Shown here: in pieces, positions 9,354-18,845 of the stretch | Layout: every line of letters starts with the position of its first letter | How positions within the stretch are numbered: the first letter of the stretch is position 1 | From: Fragilaria crotonensis | Lineage: Eukaryota; Bacillariophyta; Fragilariophyceae; Fragilariales; Fragilariaceae | Length of the DNA: 64,000 nt | Assembly (NCBI GenBank): GCA_022925895.1 | Contig: JAKSYS010000031.1 | Span: 62,001 to 126,000, forward strand | Reading direction: 5' to 3' | Translations under genes and position numbers: made by a program | Notes under the pieces: model-generated | Seen by the model: the letters and a program-made list of their open reading frames with translations, nothing else | Told to the model about the DNA's origin: nothing | Database searches by the model: none

Positions 9354-10388
9354 TTATTTGCTCTCGTTCGCAGCTCGCTCCATCTGAGCCAACCTGATTT
9401 TCAATTCCGCGAGTGATGCTTCCATTTGCATCTTCTGGAGCTCCATACTCTGCATTTGTAGCTCATGCTTGCGCATGTTTTCTTCTTTTTCCATCTCTAT
9501 GCGCTGTTTACGCTCCTCGCCATCTAATTCCATTTTTAACTTTTCCAGCTCAAGGCGCTGGCAATCGATGGTTTGCTTCTTCTCCGCCATCTGCTTTTCA
9601 AAATCCAAGCGCTTGGCTTCGATTTCCACATTACCCTGGCGTGTCTGAGTCAAAGAAGCAAGAAGGTCATGACAAAGTGCCTTATTTGTAGACAACGTCG
9701 TGGTATTGCAAGCACCTCCATCACTGGTGCTATGGGTTCGTTTCAACTTCTTTGCTGCAGGTGTGACCACAATCCGGCCTGCTGCCGAATTGTCATCGGA
9801 CTCGAGCTCAATAACCTCACCATTACCACCGAGCACCATCTTGGGTCCACCAACTTGAATTATTTCACCTCCAATGATTCGAGTTGCACTTTTTTGTCGC
9901 AAGGCCCGCCCTTCCTCAACTTGATTCACTGCGTCTCGGTCTAACTTCAGTTTTGCAGCATCCTCCACTTTTTGGGCTTCATTTTCATCCAATGCGTGAT
10001 CATATGCTATGCCATAAGCCTTGCTCATTGTTTCACTGAGATCATCGTCATTTGCTATCCCGGCGGCAACCGATTTCTGAAAAGCTTCAGCATTTGACCT
10101 AATGCAAATATACTTCCTCCGAATGGGACGCCAGTCATTCAACTTGTCAATATTTGAACGAGAGGTTGCATTGAACTCTGCGACAACCTTTGTCCAATAT
10201 TGGCCAATACTGCCTTTCGGTGGAACATGAGCATTGATCCGATCAACAATCTCCATCAATAACAATTCATAGCTTTCTCCCTCCGGAAATGAAGCTGCCT
10301 TCTTTTTACCAGTAGCTGCAACCTTCTCTTGAGGTGGGCAATTCTCTTTGTCAAGAGGAGTTGCCAATTCAGCAGTAGATTCCTCCAT
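9354..10388 (-). CDS. SANT/trihelix-like coiled-coil protein, Harbinger partner
   Basis: A 344-residue protein. Residues about 30-115 (YELLLMEIVDRINAHVPPKG, then YWTKVVAEFNA, then DWRPIRRKYICIR) match the Myb/SANT-like helix pattern of second proteins from PIF/Harbinger elements. The C-terminal third (about 250-340) is a long charged coiled coil rich in E, K, Q and M. In known Harbinger systems this partner binds DNA near the element ends and carries the transposase into the nucleus. The placement opposite the transposase gene supports that role. No stop or frame break is seen. Confidence 0.75.
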   Translation of the reverse strand: MEESTAELATPLDKENCPPQEKVAATGKKKAASFPEGESYELLLMEIVDRINAHVPPKGSIGQYWTKVVAEFNATSRSNIDKLNDWRPIRRKYICIRSNAEAFQKSVAAGIANDDDLSETMSKAYGIAYDHALDENEAQKVEDAAKLKLDRDAVNQVEEGRALRQKSATRIIGGEIIQVGGPKMVLGGNGEVIELESDDNSAAGRIVVTPAAKKLKRTHSTSDGGACNTTTLSTNKALCHDLLASLTQTRQGNVEIEAKRLDFEKQMAEKKQTIDCQRLELEKLKMELDGEERKQRIEMEKEENMRKHELQMQSMELQKMQMEASLAELKIRLAQMERAANESK

Positions 10389-10560
10389 CTTTGTTGTTCA
10401 AACGATGAGTTTGTTACCTGGAGACGGACTTAAATGAGAACACAATTCTTGTGTCGCTACGGATTGAACGCAGCAAATTAATACCACAAACGTAGAAATC
10501 AACAATAAAAAATTCTGGCGCGGCAATGAAAGGCCATGCGTGCGCAAATTCTCTGAGTCT

Positions 10561-10595
10561 CATGTTCGCAACATGAAAAGGGCATTTTCATGTTG
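10561..10595. repeat. Nested hairpin
   Basis: CAACATGAAAA (10569-10579) is perfectly complementary to TTTTCATGTTG (10585-10595) with a 5-base loop. It overlaps a second palindrome, CATGTTCGCAACATG (10561-10575). Alternative pairings share the CAACATG arm. It could be a transposon subterminal structure or a transcription end; the sequence does not decide. Confidence 0.75.
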
Positions 10596-10784
10596 AGTTG
10601 GCCATGTTCTTCCCCTCTGCGCACGCTTTCAGCAAAGGTTCAGCTTCGATTTCGAAGCTGAGTACCGGAGACAGAGGGTGCGACAACAGGATTTCACCGT
10701 CTTCTTGAAACCAAGCTGACAACGTGTGCGTGCTTGGATTTTTCAGTTTGCTTAAACTCGCTAGTACTTGGAGCTCGGAGCATG

Positions 10785-10805
10785 GCACATAGCACATAGG
10801 ACATA
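10785..10805. repeat. Heptamer repeat, GCACATA x3
   Basis: GCACATA, GCACATA, GGACATA in direct tandem, 7-bp period. Confidence 0.85.
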
Positions 10806-11622
10806 GGAGACTCCAAAGTCTCCAAGTACAAGTAGCACATGCCCTGACATGGTGCGCGATGCAATACGAGTATATGTTACTCCGAGTACTTGTACAACTA
10901 CTATCGTACCAGTACAGATTACAGATTCTGTTTATTTTATGCGATCAGATGCGATCAGATGCGTACGACATATGCATAGTTCCGTTTTCCGTACTCGTCG
11001 TACTGTATGTAAGAACTCCAGTATCAGGAGGACACAGTACCACAGTATTTCACCAATCCTGGTAAACGGTAAACCTGACCTGGTCGTCTTGTACTCCGAG
11101 TAGGTTAGTACCAGTATGCTAGATAAAATGGAGTGCTCGTACCAGTAGAAGAATGTAAAGAACGTATGCAGCCTCTATCAGTATGTCTGTATGCAGAATC
11201 TGCGATGATGACAAATCTCGACTCCAGTACCAGGTACCAGGTACTGTACAGTACTCTACTGGCGTAGTATGTTTTATTTTACCGGAGTACTGTAGTACTC
11301 GGAGTGCTCTTCTGCCCTTCTTCTGAAATGACTTTATGACTGTGATGTCCATGCAAGGATTTTGATGACTCGAGACTCGATCTCGCCAGAGCCTTGTAAA
11401 TTGTTTACTCTGTATGAAGCTTTCACGACACAAAAAGGCATAGGAAGTATCCCCACAGCGACTATTCCTACGGTAGTACTGTACGACTATATGCATGTTG
11501 CCAGCTCTCACAAGCAACGAAAAACATCACAACGATCGCACGAACCCTTCTTGTGGTGTGGGGTGTGGTCATAAATTCTATCCGATCGAATCTTTCGAAT
11601 AGCTCAGAATAGATTGTTGATC

Positions 11623-12518
11623 ATGAAGTTGTACTACATTCCTCCTTGTAAGTTTTGTCATCAGCACACATGTGTTCCCTACCTTGCATCACTGACACAA
11701 TACCTCATCACAAAATCAAAACAACCATGTTTTCACTCTCCGAGTAGCCCCCAACTCTCAAGGACCTCTTGCCGTCGTCCGCGAGCTCGGAATTGATTGC
11801 GAATTGGTCAATGCCTATGGCAAAACCCGCACGCCCGAATACTTGGCCTTGAACCCATGCCATTGTGCACCCATGGTTGAAGTCGCCGATGGCATGGCCA
11901 TTTGGGAATCCGCGACCGTGATGAGATACCTTTGCAATGTTGCCGAGAACGGCGACAAGTTGTACCCAACTGATCCACTCAAGAGAGCTCAAATTGATCT
12001 CGCTCTCGACTGGCGTCAGACCTCGTTGTATCCATGGTAGGTACTAGTTGTTCTGTGCTGTGGACTTCGCCTTTGCGAATGAACGTGGGGAATGGATGTG
12101 CGTGCTTGGGTTGTATGTCGTTTTCTATCTATGACTCACGAGTTCACTATCTTGTTGCTGCATTTATAGCCTCCCTTCCATTGGCTACATTTGTTTCGGA
12201 ATGGATTGCGACGACGCAGTCGCAAAGGAAAAATTCAACGAATTGCTTGAGACTCATTTCAAGACGTTGACGGATTGGTTCCTAAAGGACACCAAGTTCG
12301 TCTTTTCCGACACTCCCACCATTGCTGACTTGTCCATCGCCCTGCCCCTCACTTTTATCAAGGCCCGCCACAACTTCTGGGAAGCAGTCCCAGAAAAAGT
12401 CAAGGAATACCACGAGGCCGTGAAGGCGTCCTTCCCCCACTCGGCGGAAGAGTTTGGCATCATCGAAAGCATGTGCACGAAGTGCGAACACCCCAGTGCC
12501 AAGTTGGAATTGGAATAG
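11623..12518 (+). CDS. Glutathione S-transferase, three exons
   Basis: Exons 11623-11647, 11745-12036 and 12170-12518 join in frame to 221 residues. Both introns have GT..AG ends (GTAAGT and GTAGGT donors). The N-terminal thioredoxin-like domain starts MKLYYIPP; after the first splice it continues with PNSQGPLAVVRELGID, then ALNPCHCAPMVEVADGMAIW and ESATVMRYL, the usual GST block with the cis-Pro and the glutathione-binding E-S pair. The all-helical C-terminal domain includes FSDTPTIADLSIALPL, the N-capping-box region. The Ser after exon 1 is a candidate catalytic residue as in theta-like classes. The class is not certain. The first intron ends with two possible acceptors 3 bp apart (GAG/TAG), both in frame. 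Role: conjugation of electrophiles to glutathione in the cytosol. Confidence 0.88.
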
Positions 12519-13048
12519 AACATTCACTAATAGTGCTCTTACTAGGACAAGACCACAAGGGTACTGTCTTTGCTTTCATATCTGCGGAGCGGACACACTC
12601 GCGGCGGTCGCGGCAAATTGATAAGTCGCTGCAATGTACGAAAGAGCAACACGATAATTGCTTTAGAACATTTTGGTCGCAGTCTTTCTTGCTCATTCCG
12701 GAACGTTGAGTATGCACGTCATTCTTGTCGTCACTCCTTGACTTATCGCTCATCCATCGTCCATGGATCCCAAGCCCAAATCACAAAATTGCGCCGAGTT
12801 AAGATTCTCTGCCGTACTCGTTCCTGGTACTGACCTACAGGGACCAAGGACCGCTTATTCGATGTTCGAAGATTCGTGGCCTCTACTAGAGCTACTCGTA
12901 CCGTAAAGTAGCTAGAGTAGAGAGTAGAACGTCTAACGTACAGACCATTCATTTGTACTGTAGTACTGTAGAAATTGCTGTACGTATCAACAGTATTGGA
13001 CGGTACAGTACAGGACGAGTCAAGTCACACTTTCATAGATGTTAAGCT
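12519..13048. other. Intergenic
   Basis: No gene seen. Sequence is GTAC-rich from about 12880 to 13020. It ends at the left edge of the mosaic pseudogene block. Confidence 0.5.
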
Positions 13049-13213
13049 GTCGTCATGGGTCGGTATCATGGTGTAATGAAGATGATCAACCCTCCCAGTT
13101 TGATAATGAGGGTCGAACACGATGTTGTGCTAAAATAGCAGAATATTCTGCCAATGCTGTCATGACAACACTCGGCCTCGACGATCATTCTTCTATCGAC
13201 AACAGTGATGAAA
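13049..13213 (+). pseudogene. Fragment of the 21935 gene (first ~45 codons)
   Basis: A copy of the start of the oxygenase-like gene at 21935. Shared stretches include GTCGTCATGG, CAGTTTGA, GCTGTCATGACAACACT and ATCGACAACAGTGAT. The encoded segment, FDNEGRTRC then AVMTTLGLDDHSSIDNSD, closely follows the source. About 23 extra bases near 13059-13081 separate the copied ATG from the rest, and the similarity ends at the junction with the RseP-derived block near 13213. It cannot make the parent protein. Confidence 0.85.
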
Positions 13214-13613
13214 ACGTCGGTTAACGCACAGCCATTCTATAGAGGACCGTGTTAATTGGTAATGGTGTGAGACCACTTGGTGCGCAAAAGCGGCAACACA
13301 ATATGGGAGGAGAAGGAACAGTTTTATGAGTTGGTACTCATTTCGACTTTGGTTATAAAACAAGGATCGTGATCGTCATCGTTTCAAAAAAAAAAGATGT
13401 TCAGGTCTGGCCCTTTTGGTACTGTGACCTTCCCGGATGTGACGACGACAATATGTCCGGCAAAACGAGTGCTACGGGGCTCGAGGGGTTCTAATTTGCG
13501 AGAGAGGTAATCGTGTACAGTTCGATTAAACGGGAATCAACTTCATTAAAGGTGTCGACGGTCGCATGTTTGCAAGGCAATGGGTTTCTAGGGTTGTGAA
13601 TGATCGTCCTTCT

Positions 13614-14944
13614 CTATTTAGAAAAGAGCCGTTTGACATCGCCCACTGCAGTGCTGACACTGTGCAATAGGATGATAAGCCCAGCGGCGATGGTGATGAC
13701 TTCTTGCAGCTGTTTATCCATCTTGCGTTTCGATAAAGCCTCCACCAAGATGGAAACCATTCGACCTCCATCGAAAAAAGGTAAGGGAAGAGAATTGATA
13801 ACCGCCAGATCGACACTGGTGGCTGCCGCTAACCTACTTCACTTCCCATTTGAATCATTCCGATCGGACCCGACACTATCCAAGCCGATCCGCCACCTTT
13901 TCCAGGGATCATGGCCGACACAAGTTCAGAGAAATCTAAGACAGTCTCATACGTCATTTCTTTGACGGCTGATCCAGCTATCTTGCACGCTTCTCCAGCC
14001 GAATCGCTGCGAATTGTATCCGTTCGGCGAATGTTGGGTCCTAACGTGACACCAATAAACTTCACCTTGCCGTTAGACTTGGGTCGGATAGCCAAATCGG
14101 CGATGTGCTTCATGTTTGTCGTGTCACTGCTGGCCTTGAGCACCTGCAAATGCACCGCTTCACCTTCAGGTGTGGCTTGGATTATGACACCAAAATCGTT
14201 GATTGCTTTTTGCCACATTTGCACGGTCAGTGGCTTTGACGTTGCTGCAAGGGGCGTTCCATTAATTTTTAAAATGACATCGCCCTCTTGTAGGAGCCCC
14301 ACTGCCGCAGCATTTCCCGTCGGAGTAGCATCGACCCGAAGGCCAGGCTCCAAGACAGGTTTGGGAAGGCCACTTCCGACCGTAATTTGTCCAAAGTAAA
14401 TGCAAAAGGCCAAAAGGAGATTAAAAATGACGCCTCCGGCAGTGACAATGGCCCGTTCGGGCCAAGGTCTGTTCTGAAACAAATCTGGATCGTCATAGTA
14501 CTCGATTTCTGTGTGGGTTTTTAATTTGGGACCTAACTTCTTCCACAACGGACTGGCATCGAGAACCTTTTGCAAACGTTCCTGCTTTCGCCGCATCACA
14601 TCTTGGTCCGTCTCAAATCTCAGATTATCATTGTTATGCTCAGGTTGGGATGGTGTTTCGTTGTCTGCATCTTCCAACCATTTTGCAAGTTCGGCTAATT
14701 GCGCCTTCGTTGTGACGTAATGTTTTGGAAATCGGACATACCCGCCCAGTGGGAGGGCCCGGAGGGAAAAATCATTGCCAAAGGCCGTCCAACCGAGCAG
14801 TTTGGGCCCGAAGCCAATGCCAAATTCCTCCACCCTGATGCCCAAGGCTCGCGCCGTGAGGTAGTGACCGGACTCATGCACTAGAATGACAAAGGCCAAC
14901 ACTGCAATGGCTCCGACTGCGGATGCGATCCGTGACAGGTTCAT
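13614..14944 (-). pseudogene. RseP-type site-2 protease copy, broken
   Basis: A second copy of the gene at 36363-37946. It keeps the zinc motif HESGH (in VILVHESGHYLTARALG), the PDZ region and most of the body. It lacks the N-terminal targeting segment. Near 13829 it reads GSEVG then stop, where the intact gene continues. Comparison shows 35 bases of the intact gene replaced by 4, a net loss of 31 bp and a frameshift. The remaining C-terminal codons, including the DGG-containing LPLPFFDGGRMV segment (intact gene: LPLPALDGGQMV), persist out of frame down to a stop at 13614. The 3' flank (13214-13610) also matches the 3' flank of the intact gene (about 35909-36362). The first transmembrane region and zinc site remain, but the deletion removes a membrane segment. 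Confidence 0.88.
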
Positions 14945-14976
14945 GACGGCGTTTTGTGTTTTGCGTCGAGGATGTT

Positions 14977-15210
14977 GGGATTTTGTGAGGCAAGAAAGAT
15001 AGGATGACTACTGCGAGCAACGTGACTTGCACGGTAAATTTTGGCTTTCCTTAATGGAAAATGCTGAAGTCGCGACTCTCATCGGATTGGAGGAAATTCA
15101 ATGAAACTTTAAGACGCAATTGTTCATGATGAGTCCGGCTTCCGTGTGCCACGATCTGAAACTGTGGCGCAAGACTAGAATTACAGTAAACAAATAAAAT
15201 CCGTTCTCCA
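14977..15210 (-). pseudogene. Astacin signal-peptide and upstream copy
   Basis: This stretch matches the 5' end and upstream region of the astacin gene (6440-6890), on the same strand. The codons read (V)QVTLLAVVILSF against the astacin MQVTSVVVFILSF; the start ATG is GTG here (15030-15032). On its downstream side the frame runs into sequence matching RseP codons KITTSSSTQ (here KIPTSSTQ). The junction at about 14977-14990 therefore fuses an astacin secretion signal to an RseP body. Confidence 0.8.
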
Positions 15211-15239
15211 GTGGTGTACTACGGTACTGGAGTAGATCT

Positions 15240-15826
15240 AGTCGAAGTACACGGCGTGATCAAGGCTGCGTACTAGTTCGTAAAAATCCGGGTTCGGTCA
15301 AACGTAGAGTTTTAATTCTAGAGTTGTTTAACTTATAAGCTTATTTTTAGGTTTCACTTTGAAGGAACCAATTCAATCCAGGTCCGATTGAATCTTGCAG
15401 ATCTACTTTCGCGAAGTTAGAGGGTTGTGGGAGTGAACATTCAAAGCCTTCATCCCACTGATAAGGGCATTGAAATGTCAGCTCCAACTCCGCCGTCACG
15501 AGCGAATTGACAGTCGCAACAACTGTTGCAACATGGCCAGACTTAGCCAACATGATGAGGGACACATGTTGGAAATTAGTTGGCACATGAAGGGAAATTG
15601 CAGTTGAATTGCACTGGGTTAATGTGGACAAATTGGTGTTGTAGAAAAGGAGGTTATGAGGGCGGAAAGCAGTCCGGGACAACTGTAGTTTTTGTACTGG
15701 CGATTCGCCGTATACAGTTGGCGTGAGAATCTTTGTATCCAAAGCCGGATGGGACTCAGCTGGCGGGGACGAAATTTCAACGTCAATAACGGCACAATAA
15801 CAGCTGTCAGCTGCTGTACCTTGACT
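15240..15826 (-). repeat. 3' LTR
   Basis: The downstream LTR of the element, 587 bp, starting AGTCGAAGTACACGG and ending GTACCTTGACT on the plus strand. It carries most of a long open frame on the sense strand (see 15347-15967). Confidence 0.93.
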
Positions 15827-15967
15827 CTCCCTCTCATTCAATGAAACAAGAAATAGATTAGTGATGGTGTGGTGAAAATGTAGGACATGAACAATAAACA
15901 TATGGGCTTGCAGGATAAGAGGGAACACTCTTAAATCCACCCAACACAAGTGCGGCGGTGCCGCGTG
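15347..15967 (-). CDS. Open frame after pol running into the 3' LTR
   Basis: The frame is open from 15967, directly after the pol stop, to a stop at 15347. The first ATG is at 15899-15901 (184 codons). It crosses the polypurine tract and about 480 bases of the LTR. The product has a hydrophobic start (MFIVHVLHF...) and no domain I recognise. The same frame is open in the other LTR. Of the changes I can read between the two LTR copies, three change codons (T/K, E/V, L/P) and two are silent, so constraint is not shown. It could be a real accessory frame or a chance one. Confidence 0.35.
   Translation of the reverse strand, partial: HAAPPHLCWVDLRVFPLILQAHMFIVHVLHFHHTITNLFLVSLNERESQGTAADSCYCAVIDVEISSPPAESHPALDTKILTPTVYGESPVQKLQLSRTAFRPHNLLFYNTNLSTLTQCNSTAISLHVPTNFQHVSLIMLAKSGHVATVVATVNSLVTAELELTFQCPYQWDEGFECSLPQPSNFAKVDLQDSIGPGLNWFLQSET
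15827..15835 (-). other. Polypurine tract
   Basis: On the minus strand GAGAGGGAG lies immediately before the 3' LTR, where plus-strand DNA synthesis is primed in LTR elements. This fixes the LTR edge and the element's orientation. Confidence 0.8.
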
Positions 15968-18604
15968 TCACCAACCTTGAGCAAGCTTTCGAATGCGTTC
16001 GAAAACTTCTCGATTGAGGCCCTTGGTAAGGTAGTCGGCCAACTGGTCAGTGGTTGCAATCTTGAGCACTTCGACATCTCCGTTGCGGACGTGGTGCCAG
16101 AAGAAGTGCCACTTGACCAGGAAGTACTTGGTGCGATTAGTAATGCGTTGCTTGGTAGCAAGAAGCAGAGCACCATTGTTGTCTTCGAAGACTCGGCAGC
16201 GAATGGTAGACTTGAAGTCAGGTGGCAGAGTCAATTCCTTGCAGATTTCTCCAAGAAGATCACGAAGTGGCAACAGAGTCCTCATGCTTGCACTGAGAGC
16301 AGAGTACTCAGATTCCATTGTAGACAGGGAGATCTCTGTTTGCAGTTGAGACTTCCAGAGAATTGGACAACCTCCAAGGGTGATGATGTAGCCGGTGGGA
16401 CTTGGCGCTGGTGTCAGAATGATCAGGGTCACGACCATGGAGGCCAGCAAAGTCAGCATCAACATAACAATCAAGAGAGAGGTCTCCAGTGGAGTCACAA
16501 TAGTTCCTTTGTCAGCAGTGCGGTGCAAGTAGCGGACAATTGTTTTGATTGCCATGGCATGGCTCTTCTTGGGAGAATGATTGAACCTGGCAACTTGACT
16601 TACTGCAAATGTGATGTCTGGCCTTGTGTTTGTTGACAAGTACAAGAGCATTCCAACAATAGAGCGGTAGTTCCAGAACTCATCCATGGGTTCTCCATCA
16701 GGGTCAATCCCAAGGCATGCTTGCATAGCAGGAGTGTGGTTGGGGTTGCAGTCTTGAAGTCCTGTTGCCTTTATGATCTTCTGAATCAAACCCTTTTGTG
16801 TTAGAGTGACAGTGTTGGAGACTTCATCCTTGACAAACTTGATTCCAAGAAAATCAGTGAATGTGCCTTCACGAGTGAACTCCAAACCCAAATCAGTAAG
16901 ATCCTGGAACAGTTTGTCAAGATCCTTTTTGTTGGAGTAGGCAATCCCAAGATCATCAACATAGAGTACAATCATGATGGTCTTGTTGTACAAGAGGCAT
17001 GAGTCTGTGGCACTCTGCTTCAAACCTTGGAGGAGGAGTGCTTCACGAATGTGTTGATACCAAAGGCGGGGAGCAACCGAGAGGCCGTAGAGGCTCTTAA
17101 CAAGTCGTAGGCAGGTTCTTTGGTCACTTGGCTGATCAGACTTGAAGCCCCTTGGCATGTGGATCCAGACTGGGTCAGTTAGGTTGGCTTGGACAAAGGC
17201 ACTGCTGAAGTCAATGGAGCAAGTTTGCCATCCCAATGTTAGGGACAAGACAAGGAACAATCGAACTGAACTCCAAGCAACAACTGGGGCATAGGTTTCA
17301 GGTTCTCCTTCTTCAAGGTCGCCTCGAACACAGTAGCGCGCGCTTTGTACTTGGTGACTTCTCCATCTGGGGATCGCTTGCGCCGAAATACCCAAGTCCC
17401 TGGGAGAATCTTGGTCTTGGCTTCAAGGATACGCCTCCATCCACTTGGTCACATGCTCAATGTCAGCCATAGCTTGGTCAAAGCTCAGAGTGTCAGGATC
17501 AGATGCAGCTGCCTTGAAGGCAGTTGGGGAAAGGATGATTCCATTTTCCTCAAAGATCCAAGCACTTGGAGAGGCAAAGTATCCATGGCCTTGAGTGTTA
17601 TCGTATCCAAGGCGTTGTGGTGCTGCGCGAATGCGGTTGGACCGGCGCGGAGACGTTGGTGGCGGAGGCGACTTGACTGGTTGCTCGTCACGTGGTGAGT
17701 CAAGGGCGAATGCATTGTCTGGAACAGGACTCTCCCTCGTTTCAGACATTGGGGTCTGCTCCCGAACTGGGGAGAAGATTGGCTGATGAACTGGGGAGAT
17801 CGGGGTAGCTGGGACCTTGCGTGGCGTCTCTTCCTTGGCTTGTGAGCTGGAGTGTGGACGGCGTTGCAGAGGTGAAGTTCTGATGTCTGGCGTTGGAGGA
17901 GACTGGAGAGACCGAGGATCGATAGACTGCTCCCTCGTTTGAGACATCATGGGAGTTGGAGGCCTTGGAGTGAGCAATGGAGAGCTTGGCAATGGCTGTG
18001 GAACAGTTGGTGTCCTGGGTGGAGCCTCAGCCAAGGGAGGAACTGGGAGTTGTTCAATTGCAACAGCTTCATCCATGGAGGCAGCAACTCTTGTTTGGTT
18101 CTCATTGATGGCTTCTGTAGCTTGGGAGTCCATTCGCGCTTCCTCTGTAGCATCATTGTCGTCGTCGTCATCGAATGGGAACTGATATCTTGAGTCGCCA
18201 AACAAACGGGCCCAACGCGTTGTATTAAAATCCGGGAGGGCATCCACATTAGTAGCCACCGTTGCAAACCAATCGTCAAACACAATGTGATATTGGGGAG
18301 TGATGTACCCTGTCTCTGGATTCAAAACCAAGGGGACTGTGCTTGCATGTTTCTTGGAGAGCCCCATGTTGACACAGCGGATGGACCGAGGCTTCCAGCG
18401 AGGCAGCTTCTTTCCATCTGCAATGGTCTTCTCAAGAGCATACACAGGGCATCCCCACACATGCAGATCATGATACTTCCTTTGCTCCCATCTGGACTTG
18501 GTGAAGACATCACTTGGACAGAGACCTGTTGCCAAATCAGGAACATGGTTGTGAAGGAAGATAGCATGGGAGACTGCCATTGGCCAAAGTGTTGCATCAG
18601 CCAC
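15968..18604 (-). pseudogene. Copia pol remnant: integrase C-terminus, reverse transcriptase, RNase H
   Basis: Two frames read in order. The first (18604-17423) starts inside the integrase C-terminal region (WPMAVSHAIFLHNHVPD, HVWGCPVYALEK) and runs through a Pro/Ser-rich linker. The second (17395-15968) is the reverse transcriptase with TCSIDFSSAFVQANL, the active-site block MIVLYVDDLGIAYS (near 16960), then RNase H with LSTMESEYSALS and the C-terminal DQLADYLTKGL. A one-base frameshift at about 17426-17430 separates them; beyond it the other frame continues in the expected W-V-F-R-R-K and Y-K-A-R blocks. The integrase zinc and catalytic core, protease and gag are absent. Confidence 0.92.
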
Positions 18605-18845
18605 ATCTGGCCAATGGCTTGGAAAGCAGATTCTTCAATCACTCAACAGATTGCTGGCTGCGTACTCGAGTTGGCAGAGAGCAATGAATCAGCCTAGTCT
18701 TGGGAAGACGTGGGGCTGTCGCAGGATCGCCGGAGGAGAGCGGCCTTGACGCGGAGCGTCACTTCCTTGGAAAGGAACTTGAAACAAGCTTGCCGGAGAC
18801 GAAAGTGCGTTAGAGGGTAAGTCTTATTATTGGGCAAAAATAACC

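Larger units (their letters stand above)
7191..10388. mobile_element. Harbinger-type element, minimum extent
   Basis: A transposase gene (plus strand) and a SANT/trihelix-like coiled-coil gene (minus strand) converge, the usual two-gene plan of PIF/Harbinger elements. The stated extent covers only the two genes. I did not find reliable terminal inverted repeats or a 3-bp target duplication; the true ends should lie within about 6900-7190 and 10390-10800. Confidence 0.65.
10389..11622. other. Intergenic, palindromes and GTAC-rich repeats
   Basis: No gene seen. The interval contains the hairpin at 10561-10595, a heptamer array at 10785-10805, a 10-bp repeat near 10939-10962 (GCGATCAGAT units), and dense GTAC motifs such as TACTCCGAGTA at 11092-11102 and CCAGTACCAGGTACCAGGTA near 11224. 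The right end is the GST promoter. Confidence 0.5.

Noticed and set aside
6966-10550. Candidate inverted ends of the Harbinger element (GCACACGCATG near 6970 versus GCGCACGCATG on the other strand near 10530)
   Set aside because: The match is only about 9 bases with gaps and has no flanking 3-bp duplication, so it may be chance.
13829-13840. Tiny intron (GTTAGCGGCAG) that could repair the RseP copy
   Set aside because: Eleven bases is far too short to splice, and alignment to the intact gene shows a deletion there instead.
15902-15949. Upstream start for the frame entering the LTR at 15949
   Set aside because: The codon there is TTG; the first ATG is at 15899-15901, so I do not claim the longer form.
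15950-16636. Plus-strand frame of 228 codons
   Set aside because: It is antisense to the Copia RNase H region.
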